Under the pieces are notes generated by a model. That model saw only the letters and a program-made list of their open reading frames with translations, was not told the DNA's origin and searched no databases. Shown piece by piece: positions 10,523 through 18,698 of a DNA stretch of 64,000 nt. The stretch comes from an uncultured Halieaceae bacterium. Its GTDB lineage: Bacteria; Pseudomonadota; Gammaproteobacteria; Pseudomonadales; Halieaceae. Made by a program: the position numbers and the translations under genes. Position 1 is the stretch's first letter; each line of letters begins with the position of its first letter. The DNA lies in the NCBI GenBank assembly GCA_938074135.1, contig CALJFL010000028.1, positions 1 through 64,000 of the forward strand, in the 5' to 3' direction.

Positions 10523-12295
10523 ATGAAGAAAGGCTTTACGAACTCCCGCCTGATATCAGCTTGCGTTGCGGCACTGCTTTCTGTTTCTGCACAGGCGACG
10601 TTTGCTGCATCTGATGAGGCAAGCAAGCCCCCTAATATTGTATTGCTGGTGGGCGACGATATGGGGCTCGGTGACATAGGACCCTTTGGCTCAGAAATTC
10701 ACACGCCCTCCTTAAACATGATGGCCAGGCACGGTGTTCGGTTCTCAAACTTCCATGCGAGCCCTGTTTGCTCGATTACCCGCTCGCAACTCCTTACGGG
10801 TAATAACAATATTGAAATCGGCCTGGCCAGCTTTGATTACGCGGTCTACCCCGAGGCAAAGGGCAAGCCGGGTTACGAGGGCTACCTGACCGAAAGTGCG
10901 GTAACCATTCAAGAGTTGCTGCAGGATGCCGGCTACGATACCTACCAGACGGGTAAGTGGCACCTCGGCGGGCAACACGGCGGTCGCGGCCCACATGAAA
11001 TGGGCTTTACCCACAGTTATGGCATTCTGGCGGGTGGCTCCAACCACTGGAACAGTGGCGATATGCTTCCCAATATGGCTCACCCGGACTCGCAGAAAGC
11101 TGCCAAAGCGGGCCAGATTCCACCTATGATAGACATGCCCTACTTTGAAGATGGCAAGCCTGTTGAGCGGCCTCTGGGTATTTACTCAGACGACCTTTAT
11201 ACCGGCAAGATGCTTGGTTTTATGGAGCAGTCTCGCCGCGCCGGCACGCCTTTCTTTGCCTATTTGGCTTTTACCACCGCGCATTTGCCGATTCAGGCAC
11301 CGGGCGGCCTGGCAGAGCGATACTACGAGCAATACCTGGAGTTGGGTTGGGACGGTTTAAAAGCCGAGCGCATGCAGCAGCTGATTGACGCAGGCATTTT
11401 GCCCGAGGACAGCACATTGCCGCCCCAAAACCCCATCACCCGACCCTGGAACAGCCTCAGTGATGAAGAGAAGAAACTCCAGGCCAGGATCTTTGCAACA
11501 TATGCCGCGATGATCGAGTCGCAGGATAGGCATATTGGCCGGGTAATGGATTGGCTGCGCGAAACTGGTGAATTGGACAATACGCTTATCATTTACATGA
11601 CAGACAACGGCCCCGAGGGCACCGATGCCTTTGGTGAGCTGGGTAATCCCGCCCTCAGTGGCTGGATGGAAAAGCATTTCAGCCAGGACATCGCCGATGT
11701 GGGCCATGGCAATTCCAACTGGCAGATTGGTATAGAGTGGGCTAACGCAACGACAGGATCCCTTCAGTGGTGGAAATGGTTTATCGACGAAGGCGGCATT
11801 CGCGTCCCACTGATAGTCGTACCGCCCAAGTCGTATGGCAGCAAATTCAAGCGGCAGGGCGACGTGTCCAATACTTTCCTGTCAGTGAAAGACTTGCCTA
11901 TGACCATACTGCAGTATGCAGGAGTCGAACATCCAATGACCCGCTACAACGGTCGGGATATTGTTCCGCCAACCGGCAAAAGTATGGTCAGTTATCTAGA
12001 GGGTGAGGCCCAGACCGTTTACGGCCCGAAAGATTGGACTGCCTTTGAGTTATTTGGCAACGCGTATGTCGTTCGTGGTGATTACAAGGCTATAAAAGTA
12101 CGTACCGGTATGTGGGGCGACGGAAAATGGCACCTATATCACCTGAAAAATGATCCGTCAGAGAGTAATCCTCTTGAGGCAGACATGCCCGGAGAACTGG
12201 CAGAGCTAGTTGAAATATATGAAGCCTATGCACAGCAATGGGGGATTCAGGATGTTAGGGAAGACTGGAACCCCCAGAAGGAACTGGGGCACTAA
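10523..12295 (+). CDS. Arylsulfatase-like exported protein with an altered active-site motif
   Basis: 590 residues from the ATG at 10523 (preceding AGGA), which gives a clear signal peptide ending near AQATFAA. The alkaline phosphatase/sulfatase fold is recognisable: metal-binding LLVGDDMGLGDIG near residue 42, GKWHLGG near 147, and TDNGPEGTDAFGE near 360. The formylglycine motif, normally CxPxR, reads C-S-I-T-R at residues 83-87, so proline is replaced by isoleucine and the activating enzyme may not recognise it. The family hydrolyses sulfate or related esters in the periplasm; the substrate here is unknown. Last gene of the LysR-controlled module. Confidence 0.85.
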   Translation: MKKGFTNSRLISACVAALLSVSAQATFAASDEASKPPNIVLLVGDDMGLGDIGPFGSEIHTPSLNMMARHGVRFSNFHASPVCSITRSQLLTGNNNIEIGLASFDYAVYPEAKGKPGYEGYLTESAVTIQELLQDAGYDTYQTGKWHLGGQHGGRGPHEMGFTHSYGILAGGSNHWNSGDMLPNMAHPDSQKAAKAGQIPPMIDMPYFEDGKPVERPLGIYSDDLYTGKMLGFMEQSRRAGTPFFAYLAFTTAHLPIQAPGGLAERYYEQYLELGWDGLKAERMQQLIDAGILPEDSTLPPQNPITRPWNSLSDEEKKLQARIFATYAAMIESQDRHIGRVMDWLRETGELDNTLIIYMTDNGPEGTDAFGELGNPALSGWMEKHFSQDIADVGHGNSNWQIGIEWANATTGSLQWWKWFIDEGGIRVPLIVVPPKSYGSKFKRQGDVSNTFLSVKDLPMTILQYAGVEHPMTRYNGRDIVPPTGKSMVSYLEGEAQTVYGPKDWTAFELFGNAYVVRGDYKAIKVRTGMWGDGKWHLYHLKNDPSESNPLEADMPGELAELVEIYEAYAQQWGIQDVREDWNPQKELGH

Positions 12296-12592
12296 CTCAT
12301 CTGTAACCCTCTGAGATAGAAGGGTTTTGCCAAATAGCATGAGAATGTCCGGATTTGGTCAAATATCGCGAGAAAATCGCCTCTTTTGGTTCTCATGCCC
12401 ATTCGGTAAAGTGGGATAAAAATCAACGGGTTAGAGATTTCCCGTTTTTCATTTATCGTGAGAACCAACACTGTTTTGTATACGGATAAGTATTGCGCTA
12501 CGAGTGAGTGTCGAAGGTAGATAGTGACGCTGGTAGAATCGGTAGGCAAGGGGTGCCAATTTGCGGCTTAATCACCAGATACTAAACCAGTA
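12296..12592. repeat. Repeat-rich intergenic segment after the sulfatase gene
   Basis: No supported gene. After a weak hairpin (AACCCT 12305-12310 with AGGGTT 12321-12326) come related 15-bp words at 12331 (CAAATAGCATGAGAA), 12360 (CAAATATCGCGAGAA) and 12450 (CATTTATCGTGAGAA). A version in the opposite sense lies at 12390-12405, giving a roughly 30-bp rhythm. TTGGTTCTCA at 12386-12395 and TGAGAACCAA at 12459-12468 are inverted arms. The last arm with its neighbours (12446-12474) is an inverted copy, with 4 mismatches in 29 bp, of 8021-8049 after gyrB. Confidence 0.6.
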
Positions 12593-13921
12593 ATGTTACC
12601 GGCATCGCCCGTGGCGATCGACGGTGATCTAGCTCCAGCGCAGGGCGTTGATGCGGCTCTGGACGGTTATGTGGTCGATAATATGGAGGGCGCCGTAGAC
12701 CAGGCTGCCTTCCTGGCCAAGGTAGATCTGCCGGTCGCGGTGATTGGCGCGCGGGGAACGGGCAAAATGTATCTTGCCCGGGTGGTGCATGCCGGTGCTG
12801 GAGGCAGCCCGGACACCATTGTGTCGGTGGACTGTCGTGAATTTCGCAACAGGCTGGATGCCATTACCAGTATCGCCCGCGAACTGGAGGGTGCCGAGGG
12901 CAAGACACTGGTCTTCAAGTCACCTCACCTTATGCACCACGAGGCTCAACTCAAACTGGCCCGCCAGATCAGTACCCGTACGTTTGTCGATACCCGCCCC
13001 CAGCGCTACCTTCCGAGAGCGCGATTTGTCGCACTTTTCCCCGATACACTGGAGCACCTGGTTGCGGATTATGGCTTGCACGAAAAACTCGCCAGTGCCT
13101 TTGCCGGCTACCCAATCTATGTCCCTCCGATGAGAGAACGCAAACGGGCCGTGTTGCGTTGGGCTCACAAAATTCTCGCCCAGGAAGCACACACGAGAGG
13201 CAGGCTGGTGCAGGGTTTCAGCCCCGAGGCCGAGAAAGCGATGCTGGTACATGAATGGCGCGGCAATATCACGGAGATAAGGCAGCGGGTGCTGGGAGCG
13301 TTAGACCGCAGTGAGCAGGAGTGGCTGACCGCTGTTGACCTTGGCCTGTTCGTAGAAGAGGCTGATGCCCCGAAAAGTACGCCATCCGATGACTGTTTCC
13401 TGGACCTGATGGATAAGAACGCGCCAAGTTCTGCGGCCTATAATCCCACCGCTATCGATGAGCTTGACCAGGCACTGGGAGTGGCGGTTCATGATTCACT
13501 GGTGTCATGTGTTCAGCCTCTGGGTGACTGGCTGGATGATGAACTGGTGCTCGCAGTATTGGCGCGCTATCGCCAGGATGTGCGCAAGGCGGCAGACTTT
13601 TTGCAAACCAGTACGCGCAATATCAATCGCTGGCTGCCCAAAATAGAAGAGCGAACCGAGGAGCGCCGTCACGAGGCCTGGCGGGAGCCGGCTCGTCTGG
13701 TTGCCGAATGGGTACGAGAAGCACCGGTGCCCGAGGTGCCACCACAGGAGCACCTCCAATCCCGGCTGCTCGCCCATATTGAACAACAGAGTACGGATAC
13801 CAACATCAAGGTCAGGTCGCAAATTCTGGCTGTGTCGGTGCCGACCTATCAGAAGCGACTAAAAGCGTTGCAGCCTGAAACGGCAGCCGGTAATCCCTCG
13901 GAGGCCAGTAGCAGTGCCTGA
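12593..13921 (+). CDS. Degenerate sigma-54-activator-like AAA+ protein with Fis-type helix-turn-helix
   Basis: 442 residues. It keeps a P-loop (GARGTGK near residue 53), the PPMRERKRAVLRWAHKIL stretch equivalent to the conserved LRER-DI region, and HEWRGNITEIRQRV equivalent to the WPGNVREL sensor-2 helix. A Fis-like helix-turn-helix is at about 315-352 (LVLAVLARYRQDVRKAADFL) and a second similar one near 390-425. The Walker B acidic pair is replaced (KTLVFKSPHL) and no GAFTGA loop is present, so it probably cannot remodel sigma-54 polymerase. No good RBS precedes the ATG; the start is uncertain. Its stop overlaps the next gene by 8 bp. Confidence 0.7.
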   Translation: MLPASPVAIDGDLAPAQGVDAALDGYVVDNMEGAVDQAAFLAKVDLPVAVIGARGTGKMYLARVVHAGAGGSPDTIVSVDCREFRNRLDAITSIARELEGAEGKTLVFKSPHLMHHEAQLKLARQISTRTFVDTRPQRYLPRARFVALFPDTLEHLVADYGLHEKLASAFAGYPIYVPPMRERKRAVLRWAHKILAQEAHTRGRLVQGFSPEAEKAMLVHEWRGNITEIRQRVLGALDRSEQEWLTAVDLGLFVEEADAPKSTPSDDCFLDLMDKNAPSSAAYNPTAIDELDQALGVAVHDSLVSCVQPLGDWLDDELVLAVLARYRQDVRKAADFLQTSTRNINRWLPKIEERTEERRHEAWREPARLVAEWVREAPVPEVPPQEHLQSRLLAHIEQQSTDTNIKVRSQILAVSVPTYQKRLKALQPETAAGNPSEASSSA

Positions 13922-14528
13922 TAAAAATACCTTAAATTCCTCGACCGACAGCGATAAAAATACGACCAAAACGGTTCAGCAGTATGCGGATGAATACAGG
14001 CAGCTGAGTGACCCGGAATTACCTGCGGCCCTTGGGTTTTCTGCACGACTGAATATGCTTTGGGACCTGGCCGCAGCCGCGCCTTCACAATATGACGGCC
14101 GGGTCAGCGGCGTCATGGCGATTAATCCGGCGTGGAAAGAGTCCGACGTCCGTAACTGGCTGCAGAAGGATATTCTGCCGCCACCGCTGGAACTGCATAA
14201 CATGGTGAAGTTCCTGATCGCGCAATTACCCCAGGGCCATAATGCCCGTCGTTGGGAGGCGTTTCTAATATACGGTGCGCCAACGGTCGCATCGCCAGTG
14301 GATCACCTGATCTATCGGGAAGACCAATCACGGCGAAATATCGCCTCGCTTATTTTTGCGCAGATTACTGACAAGTATGAAATTCCGCCCTCTGCTTATG
14401 AGGCAGAAGAAGCGTTTCAGCGCTGTCTTACCCTGATGCACAAGTTCAATATCTATGAGGCCCGGGACTTTCAGCCCGGACACATGGAGCCATTTAAAAA
14501 CTTTATGTTTCCCCCTGACGATAGCTGA
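13914..14528 (+). CDS. Protein of unknown function coupled to the AAA+ gene
   Basis: 204 residues, starting at a GTG that overlaps the previous stop by 8 bp, so translation is probably coupled. It has no signal peptide or membrane segment. The first 25 residues are polar and Asp/Thr/Lys-rich; the rest looks globular and helical (DVRNWLQKDILPPPLELHNM, then LIFAQITDKYEIP). I recognise no family. Its position between a regulator-like protein and the Chp chemosensory operon suggests a link to one of them, but this is only context. Confidence 0.6.
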   Translation: MPDKNTLNSSTDSDKNTTKTVQQYADEYRQLSDPELPAALGFSARLNMLWDLAAAAPSQYDGRVSGVMAINPAWKESDVRNWLQKDILPPPLELHNMVKFLIAQLPQGHNARRWEAFLIYGAPTVASPVDHLIYREDQSRRNIASLIFAQITDKYEIPPSAYEAEEAFQRCLTLMHKFNIYEARDFQPGHMEPFKNFMFPPDDS

Positions 14529-14757
14529 GAACCCCGGCCCCTTAGGCCTGTTTTCAGGCACTTTTGGTGCCGCCGATAACCCCGCATTGCCTTCTCCAAC
14601 GGTGCAACAAGCCTAAAAACCCTCCAAATTCTGCTGGAAAAGCCCAGTTTCTGGAGAAATCCCCAGTTTTTTGTTGAAGCTCCCACGGCTTCGCTCGAAT
14701 ACTGTCACCGTCAATGCAATATCTGCGGCCCGATGGCTGCACAAGAGTGAGGCGAAT
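14529..14757. other. Intergenic region before the chemosensory operon
   Basis: No gene supported. A small hairpin, GCCTG-TTTT-CAGGC at 14546-14559 followed by ACTTTT, may end the upstream two-gene transcript. CCCAGTTT is repeated at 14643 and 14662. The promoter of the chemosensory operon is expected here but I could not assign it. Confidence 0.4.
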
Positions 14758-15168
14758 ATGACAGAGCAAAATAACCAGATAGATTTAAGCGGAGTGAAAG
14801 TCGCGGTCATTGATGATGCGAAAACAATCCGGATGATGATGTCCCATACCCTGAAAGGTATGGGCTGCGAAGTGGAGTGTGCTGAAGACGGCTACAAGGC
14901 GCTTGGCATGTTGCGTCGGTTCAAACCCGATCTGATATTCCTCGATATAACCATGCCTGAGTTGGATGGTTACCAGACCTGCACCCTCATCAGGAACGCG
15001 GAAGACACCCGTAATACGCCTGTGGTCATGCTCTCCTCCTCCGATGGTATTTTTGATATAGCCAAGGGCCAGGCCCGCGGCGCCACGGCTCACGTCACCA
15101 AGATTCCACCAGAAACAGTACTCAGAGAGCTGATTCACAACTACACACGTGCTCAGCAGGCGGCTTGA
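14758..15168 (+). CDS. pilG: PilG-like single-domain response regulator
   Basis: 136 residues from the ATG at 14758, preceded by GAGG. A lone receiver domain: acidic pair IDDAKT near residue 21, phospho-acceptor Asp in DLIFLDITMPELDGYQTC near 66, the LSSSDG threonine/serine region and Lys in THVTK-type strand near 116. The text around MPELDGYQTC and VVMLSSSDGIFDIAKG closely follows Pseudomonas PilG, which regulates twitching through the Chp pathway. The normally conserved K-P-F turn reads K-I-P. No separate PilH-like regulator is next to it. Confidence 0.85.
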   Translation: MTEQNNQIDLSGVKVAVIDDAKTIRMMMSHTLKGMGCEVECAEDGYKALGMLRRFKPDLIFLDITMPELDGYQTCTLIRNAEDTRNTPVVMLSSSDGIFDIAKGQARGATAHVTKIPPETVLRELIHNYTRAQQAA

Positions 15169-15170
15169 TT

Positions 15171-15737
15171 GTGAGTTCAGTTGCCCTTTCACATCTCGAG
15201 CTGCTGCAGAGAAACTTCCGCCACGACGCTGTGCCTGTGCCGGCCCCGGAAGACCATGTTATGCAGTGGGTCGGCACCTCGCTGGGAATTGCCGGCGTAC
15301 CGTTGCTAATCGGCGAGGGCGAGCTTGAAGAAATTATTGAAACTCCAGAGACCACAACGATACCGGGTACCAAACCCTGGGTTATCGGCTTGGCCGCCCA
15401 TAAAGGCGGGCTGTTACCGGTCATTAGCGGCGATCAGTTTTTCAGGAACGCACCTTACGCCGGCAGGGTCCGTGACTACTGCATGGTGATCAGGCGTCCG
15501 GGGATTTACTTCGCCATGACACTCAGCCACATAGAGAGAGACCTCAAGTTTCCTTCTGAGCAGCGGGATATGACGCAGCCAGTAGATCCCGACTTCCGGG
15601 ACTTCAGTCTTGGTGGCTTCTTCCACCACAACAAATTCCTGGCCATTCTTGATATCGACAAACTGGTTGTCGACGACAATCTGGCCAACGCTTCAGTTTC
15701 AAATTCCGATTCAACCGAGGTTAACAATGATGACTAA
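15171..15737 (+). CDS. pilI: PilI-like CheW adaptor protein
   Basis: 188 residues from the GTG at 15171 (AGG 10 bp upstream); a TTG at 15165 overlapping the previous stop is the alternative. It is a CheW-type scaffold: the core strands IAGVPLLIGEGELEEIIE, PWVIGLAAHKGGLLPVISGD and FLAILDIDKLVVDD are typical of the PilI branch. Such proteins couple the chemoreceptor to the CheA-type kinase. It lies between the PilG- and PilJ-like genes, as in the Pseudomonas pilGHIJK series. Confidence 0.87.
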   Translation: MSSVALSHLELLQRNFRHDAVPVPAPEDHVMQWVGTSLGIAGVPLLIGEGELEEIIETPETTTIPGTKPWVIGLAAHKGGLLPVISGDQFFRNAPYAGRVRDYCMVIRRPGIYFAMTLSHIERDLKFPSEQRDMTQPVDPDFRDFSLGGFFHHNKFLAILDIDKLVVDDNLANASVSNSDSTEVNNDD

Positions 15738-17841
15738 ATACACCAAGAGCGGGTCGTCCACATTCTGGGTAAGCCTGATCAGTGCCGGCATACTCGCCTG
15801 CTTGGCTGGCGTACTTTATACCTTTTTCATGATTCAAAAAGATGCCGGCCAGGAGGGTGACCTGCGCGTGGTATCCAATGACCTTCGGTTACTCAGTCAG
15901 GACGTCGTGGTGCAATCGCGCGAGACAGTGGAGGGCAAAAAAACTACCTTTGCCGAGCTGGGCGAGCAGATCAAACGCTTTGACGGACTATTACTTGAAT
16001 TACCGCTCAGCGGTCTCGAAACGGAAGTGGCTGGAATCGAGCAAAACTGGGACACCGTCGCCTCTTCCGCCCGTACCCTGATTACAGCGGGCCCGGGCAT
16101 TGTGTTCATACACGGTGTATCCGAGCAACTGGAGCAAAACATCCGCCCGATACAAAGTGAATTTGCAGCGGTCGTTGATATTATTCGCGATGAAAATGTC
16201 TCAGCTGACACCGTAGCAGCAGCCCAGAAAACCTTGTGGTTGACCGAGCGTATCGCCCGAAATATCGACAAGATTCTCGTTGGTAGCGCAGAAAGCCAGG
16301 CGGCGGCTGATGAGTTCAGAACCGACTCTGCAAGCTTCATGCGAATTGTGGACGCTCTCAAAAATGGCAACCGGGTCATGGGAGTGCAGAAGCTGACCGA
16401 TCGTGATGCTATCGATTCTTTGAATACAGCGTCACAGCTCTTCGCTGTAGTGTCCACCTCCATCGACCAGATAGCCGAGGCGTCACCGCAACTTCGCGAA
16501 GCGACGCTCGCTCGTGAGGCGATTGATCAAACCAGCCCGCAACTGGTCGATGCTATCTCCACTCTTGGCCCGGCTATCGATCGGCTGACCAATGCTCGCC
16601 TGTATGACCGCGGCACCCTCATGGTGTTATTCGGTGCACCAGCCCTACTAGCTGTAGGCTTGTTGGTGGTGATGTATCGCGGCCAGCGTCAACGCGTACT
16701 GTATACCGAGCAAGGCGTTTCCGAAATCAACAATGCGTTGCTCAAGATTGCAGAAGGTGACCTGACGGTGCGTGTGCCTGAGCAAAACTCGGTAACTCGC
16801 GACATTGCCAGGGAGATTAATGCGTCGGTAGAGCGTCAGCGGGAACTTATACGCAATATTCGGACGCCATTTGAAGTATCGATTGAGGAAATCAGCAAGA
16901 TCGGTAAGACGGCACAAGGGCAGGTGGAAAAAGGCAAACAGTTGACCAGGTCGGTGGTGGAATCCACAACTGCCGCTACCGAAATGGTGCGAACGAGTGA
17001 AGAGATTAAGCACTCAACAGGTGAAGCGGCCAAGACCTCGGACCGGAATCGCCAACAGGTGGCACGCGGTTATGAGCTTACCAAAGACATGTCCAAGGCA
17101 TCTGCTGATGTTCGTGAGTCGGTGCAGTCAACTTCAAAGTCTGCCAAGCAACAGGGCGAGCTTATCCAGTCTGTGACGACTGCTGCCGAATACATTCAGG
17201 CATTGAATACAAAAATCTCGGTCGTTGCGATCAACACTCGCATCGAGGCTGAAAAAGCGGGCGAGCACGGCCGGCCCTTCCTCGGTATTGCCGAGGCTAT
17301 CGGTGATCTGCTGCGCGAAGCTGAGGAAGAAGGACGTAAAATTATCTCGGAAGTACGCATGCTACAGAACATGTCGGCCGAGAATATGAACAGCATGGAG
17401 AACACCGTAGGCACCGTTGTTACTATCCTTGAATACATTGAACGACTCGATGGTGCTTTGGAAGATATTAACTCCGGTTCTGATGAGATCAGTTCTATCG
17501 TTCGTTCTGTGGATGACGCGGCAGGGCAATCTGCAGTAAGCGCGCAGCACATGAATAATTCCATGTCAGAAATTCGTGAGCGCAACGTCGATATCAGCGA
17601 ATACAGTGAGTTCACCCAGATAGGCGTAAGCAGCCTGCAAAAATCCATGCGCGATGTGGCGCAGAACCTCAGCGAGTTCAAGATTGAAGAAACAGCCGCT
17701 ATGGCCAGGGTGAGTGGACTCAAAGGTCCCCGCGACCTTGAGAATTTGCAGGAAGCGGGTCGGGTTTACCAGGAAGAGGAAATGAGCGCGCTTGAAACGG
17801 GTACCGATGGTGTCAATGATTCGGGGCGCGCTTCGGTATGA
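15727..17841 (+). CDS. pilJ: PilJ-like methyl-accepting chemoreceptor
   Basis: 704 residues from the ATG at 15727 (GAGG 7 bp upstream), overlapping pilI by 11 bp. The longer upstream frame lacks sense. Membrane segments are at about 12-35 and 297-318, separated by a helical periplasmic domain of the type repeated in PilJ. Then come a HAMP segment and a long coiled-coil signalling domain. The cytoplasmic tip reads ISVVAINTRIEAEKAGEHGR, a divergent form of the canonical MCP tip as in PilJ. It likely senses pilus or surface contact and signals to ChpA. Confidence 0.88.
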   Translation: MMTKYTKSGSSTFWVSLISAGILACLAGVLYTFFMIQKDAGQEGDLRVVSNDLRLLSQDVVVQSRETVEGKKTTFAELGEQIKRFDGLLLELPLSGLETEVAGIEQNWDTVASSARTLITAGPGIVFIHGVSEQLEQNIRPIQSEFAAVVDIIRDENVSADTVAAAQKTLWLTERIARNIDKILVGSAESQAAADEFRTDSASFMRIVDALKNGNRVMGVQKLTDRDAIDSLNTASQLFAVVSTSIDQIAEASPQLREATLAREAIDQTSPQLVDAISTLGPAIDRLTNARLYDRGTLMVLFGAPALLAVGLLVVMYRGQRQRVLYTEQGVSEINNALLKIAEGDLTVRVPEQNSVTRDIAREINASVERQRELIRNIRTPFEVSIEEISKIGKTAQGQVEKGKQLTRSVVESTTAATEMVRTSEEIKHSTGEAAKTSDRNRQQVARGYELTKDMSKASADVRESVQSTSKSAKQQGELIQSVTTAAEYIQALNTKISVVAINTRIEAEKAGEHGRPFLGIAEAIGDLLREAEEEGRKIISEVRMLQNMSAENMNSMENTVGTVVTILEYIERLDGALEDINSGSDEISSIVRSVDDAAGQSAVSAQHMNNSMSEIRERNVDISEYSEFTQIGVSSLQKSMRDVAQNLSEFKIEETAAMARVSGLKGPRDLENLQEAGRVYQEEEMSALETGTDGVNDSGRASV

Positions 17842-18698
17842 GTCTCGCCTACGCCCAGCGACCGCCCGTTGTAAGCAGTGAGCTTTTGGCTCAGCTGATG
17901 CAGCGCCTGCGAACTCAGTCGGGTATCAAGCTCGACAGCACGCAGGCAGTTATCGCCAGTAAGATCGGCGAACGCATGGCGGCACTGGATTTGGCAACAT
18001 CGCAGGATTACCTTTCGATATTTGATGACAGCATATCCGCGCGTGCGGAGTGGTTGGCATTGACCGACCTGCTGACTATCAAGCAAACGCGTTTCTTCCG
18101 TCAGCCCGAGGCCATCGAGTTGGTAGCCAGCTTTTTGGAGAACCATTTTCTTGCAGAGTTGGATGCCCCAGCTGAAATTTCGTTTTGGAGTGCCGGCTGT
18201 TCAACAGGCCAGGAGCTCTACTCTATAGCGATGGTGGTGGATACTTTCATTCGTCAGCGACGACCATTGGTTGAGTGGCACGGGATTGGTACGGACCTGT
18301 CTTTTCAAGCAATCGCTGAAGGCCAGCAGGGCTGTTATAACGAGCTTGCAGTCGCAGCAATTCCCGCGACATATCGCGCCGACTACGTATCGGCTACTGA
18401 TAACGGCGAATACAAGATCAGTGACGAGCTACTGACACGCATACATTTGTTTCATAGCAATCTATTGCATATACACAGCGCGCCTTTTGCAGATTTTGAT
18501 GTGATTTCTTGTCAGAACGTTCTTATCTATTTTGATCACCCAACACGTTTTTGGGTGATTAACCAACTAGCAGAGCGTTTACGTCCCGGGGGTTTATTAA
18601 TCCTCGGAGCGGGAGAAGATTTTCGTTGGAGCCACCCGTCTATGAAGAGGGCACCCTGCCCTGGTGTGTGCGCCTATAAAAAACTGGAGGTTCAATAA
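17838..18698 (+). CDS. pilK: PilK-like chemoreceptor methyltransferase (CheR family)
   Basis: 286 residues; the start overlaps the pilJ stop by 4 bp (ATGA). It has the CheR layout: an N-terminal helical domain and a SAM-binding methyltransferase fold with SFWSAGCSTGQELYSIAM near residue 113 and DVISCQNVLIYFD near 221. CheR enzymes methylate glutamates of chemoreceptors, here presumably PilJ. No methylesterase (ChpB/CheB) gene follows in this operon, unlike Pseudomonas. Confidence 0.88.
   Translation: MSLAYAQRPPVVSSELLAQLMQRLRTQSGIKLDSTQAVIASKIGERMAALDLATSQDYLSIFDDSISARAEWLALTDLLTIKQTRFFRQPEAIELVASFLENHFLAELDAPAEISFWSAGCSTGQELYSIAMVVDTFIRQRRPLVEWHGIGTDLSFQAIAEGQQGCYNELAVAAIPATYRADYVSATDNGEYKISDELLTRIHLFHSNLLHIHSAPFADFDVISCQNVLIYFDHPTRFWVINQLAERLRPGGLLILGAGEDFRWSHPSMKRAPCPGVCAYKKLEVQ

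Noticed and set aside
8021..12474. Insertion sequence or composite transposon
   Set aside because: No transposase or integrase gene and no target-site duplication could be seen; only the inverted repeats are claimed.
12292..12549. 85-codon minus-strand frame after the sulfatase gene
   Set aside because: It lies in repeat-rich AT-rich DNA, lacks an RBS and known features, and its codons simply translate the repeats.
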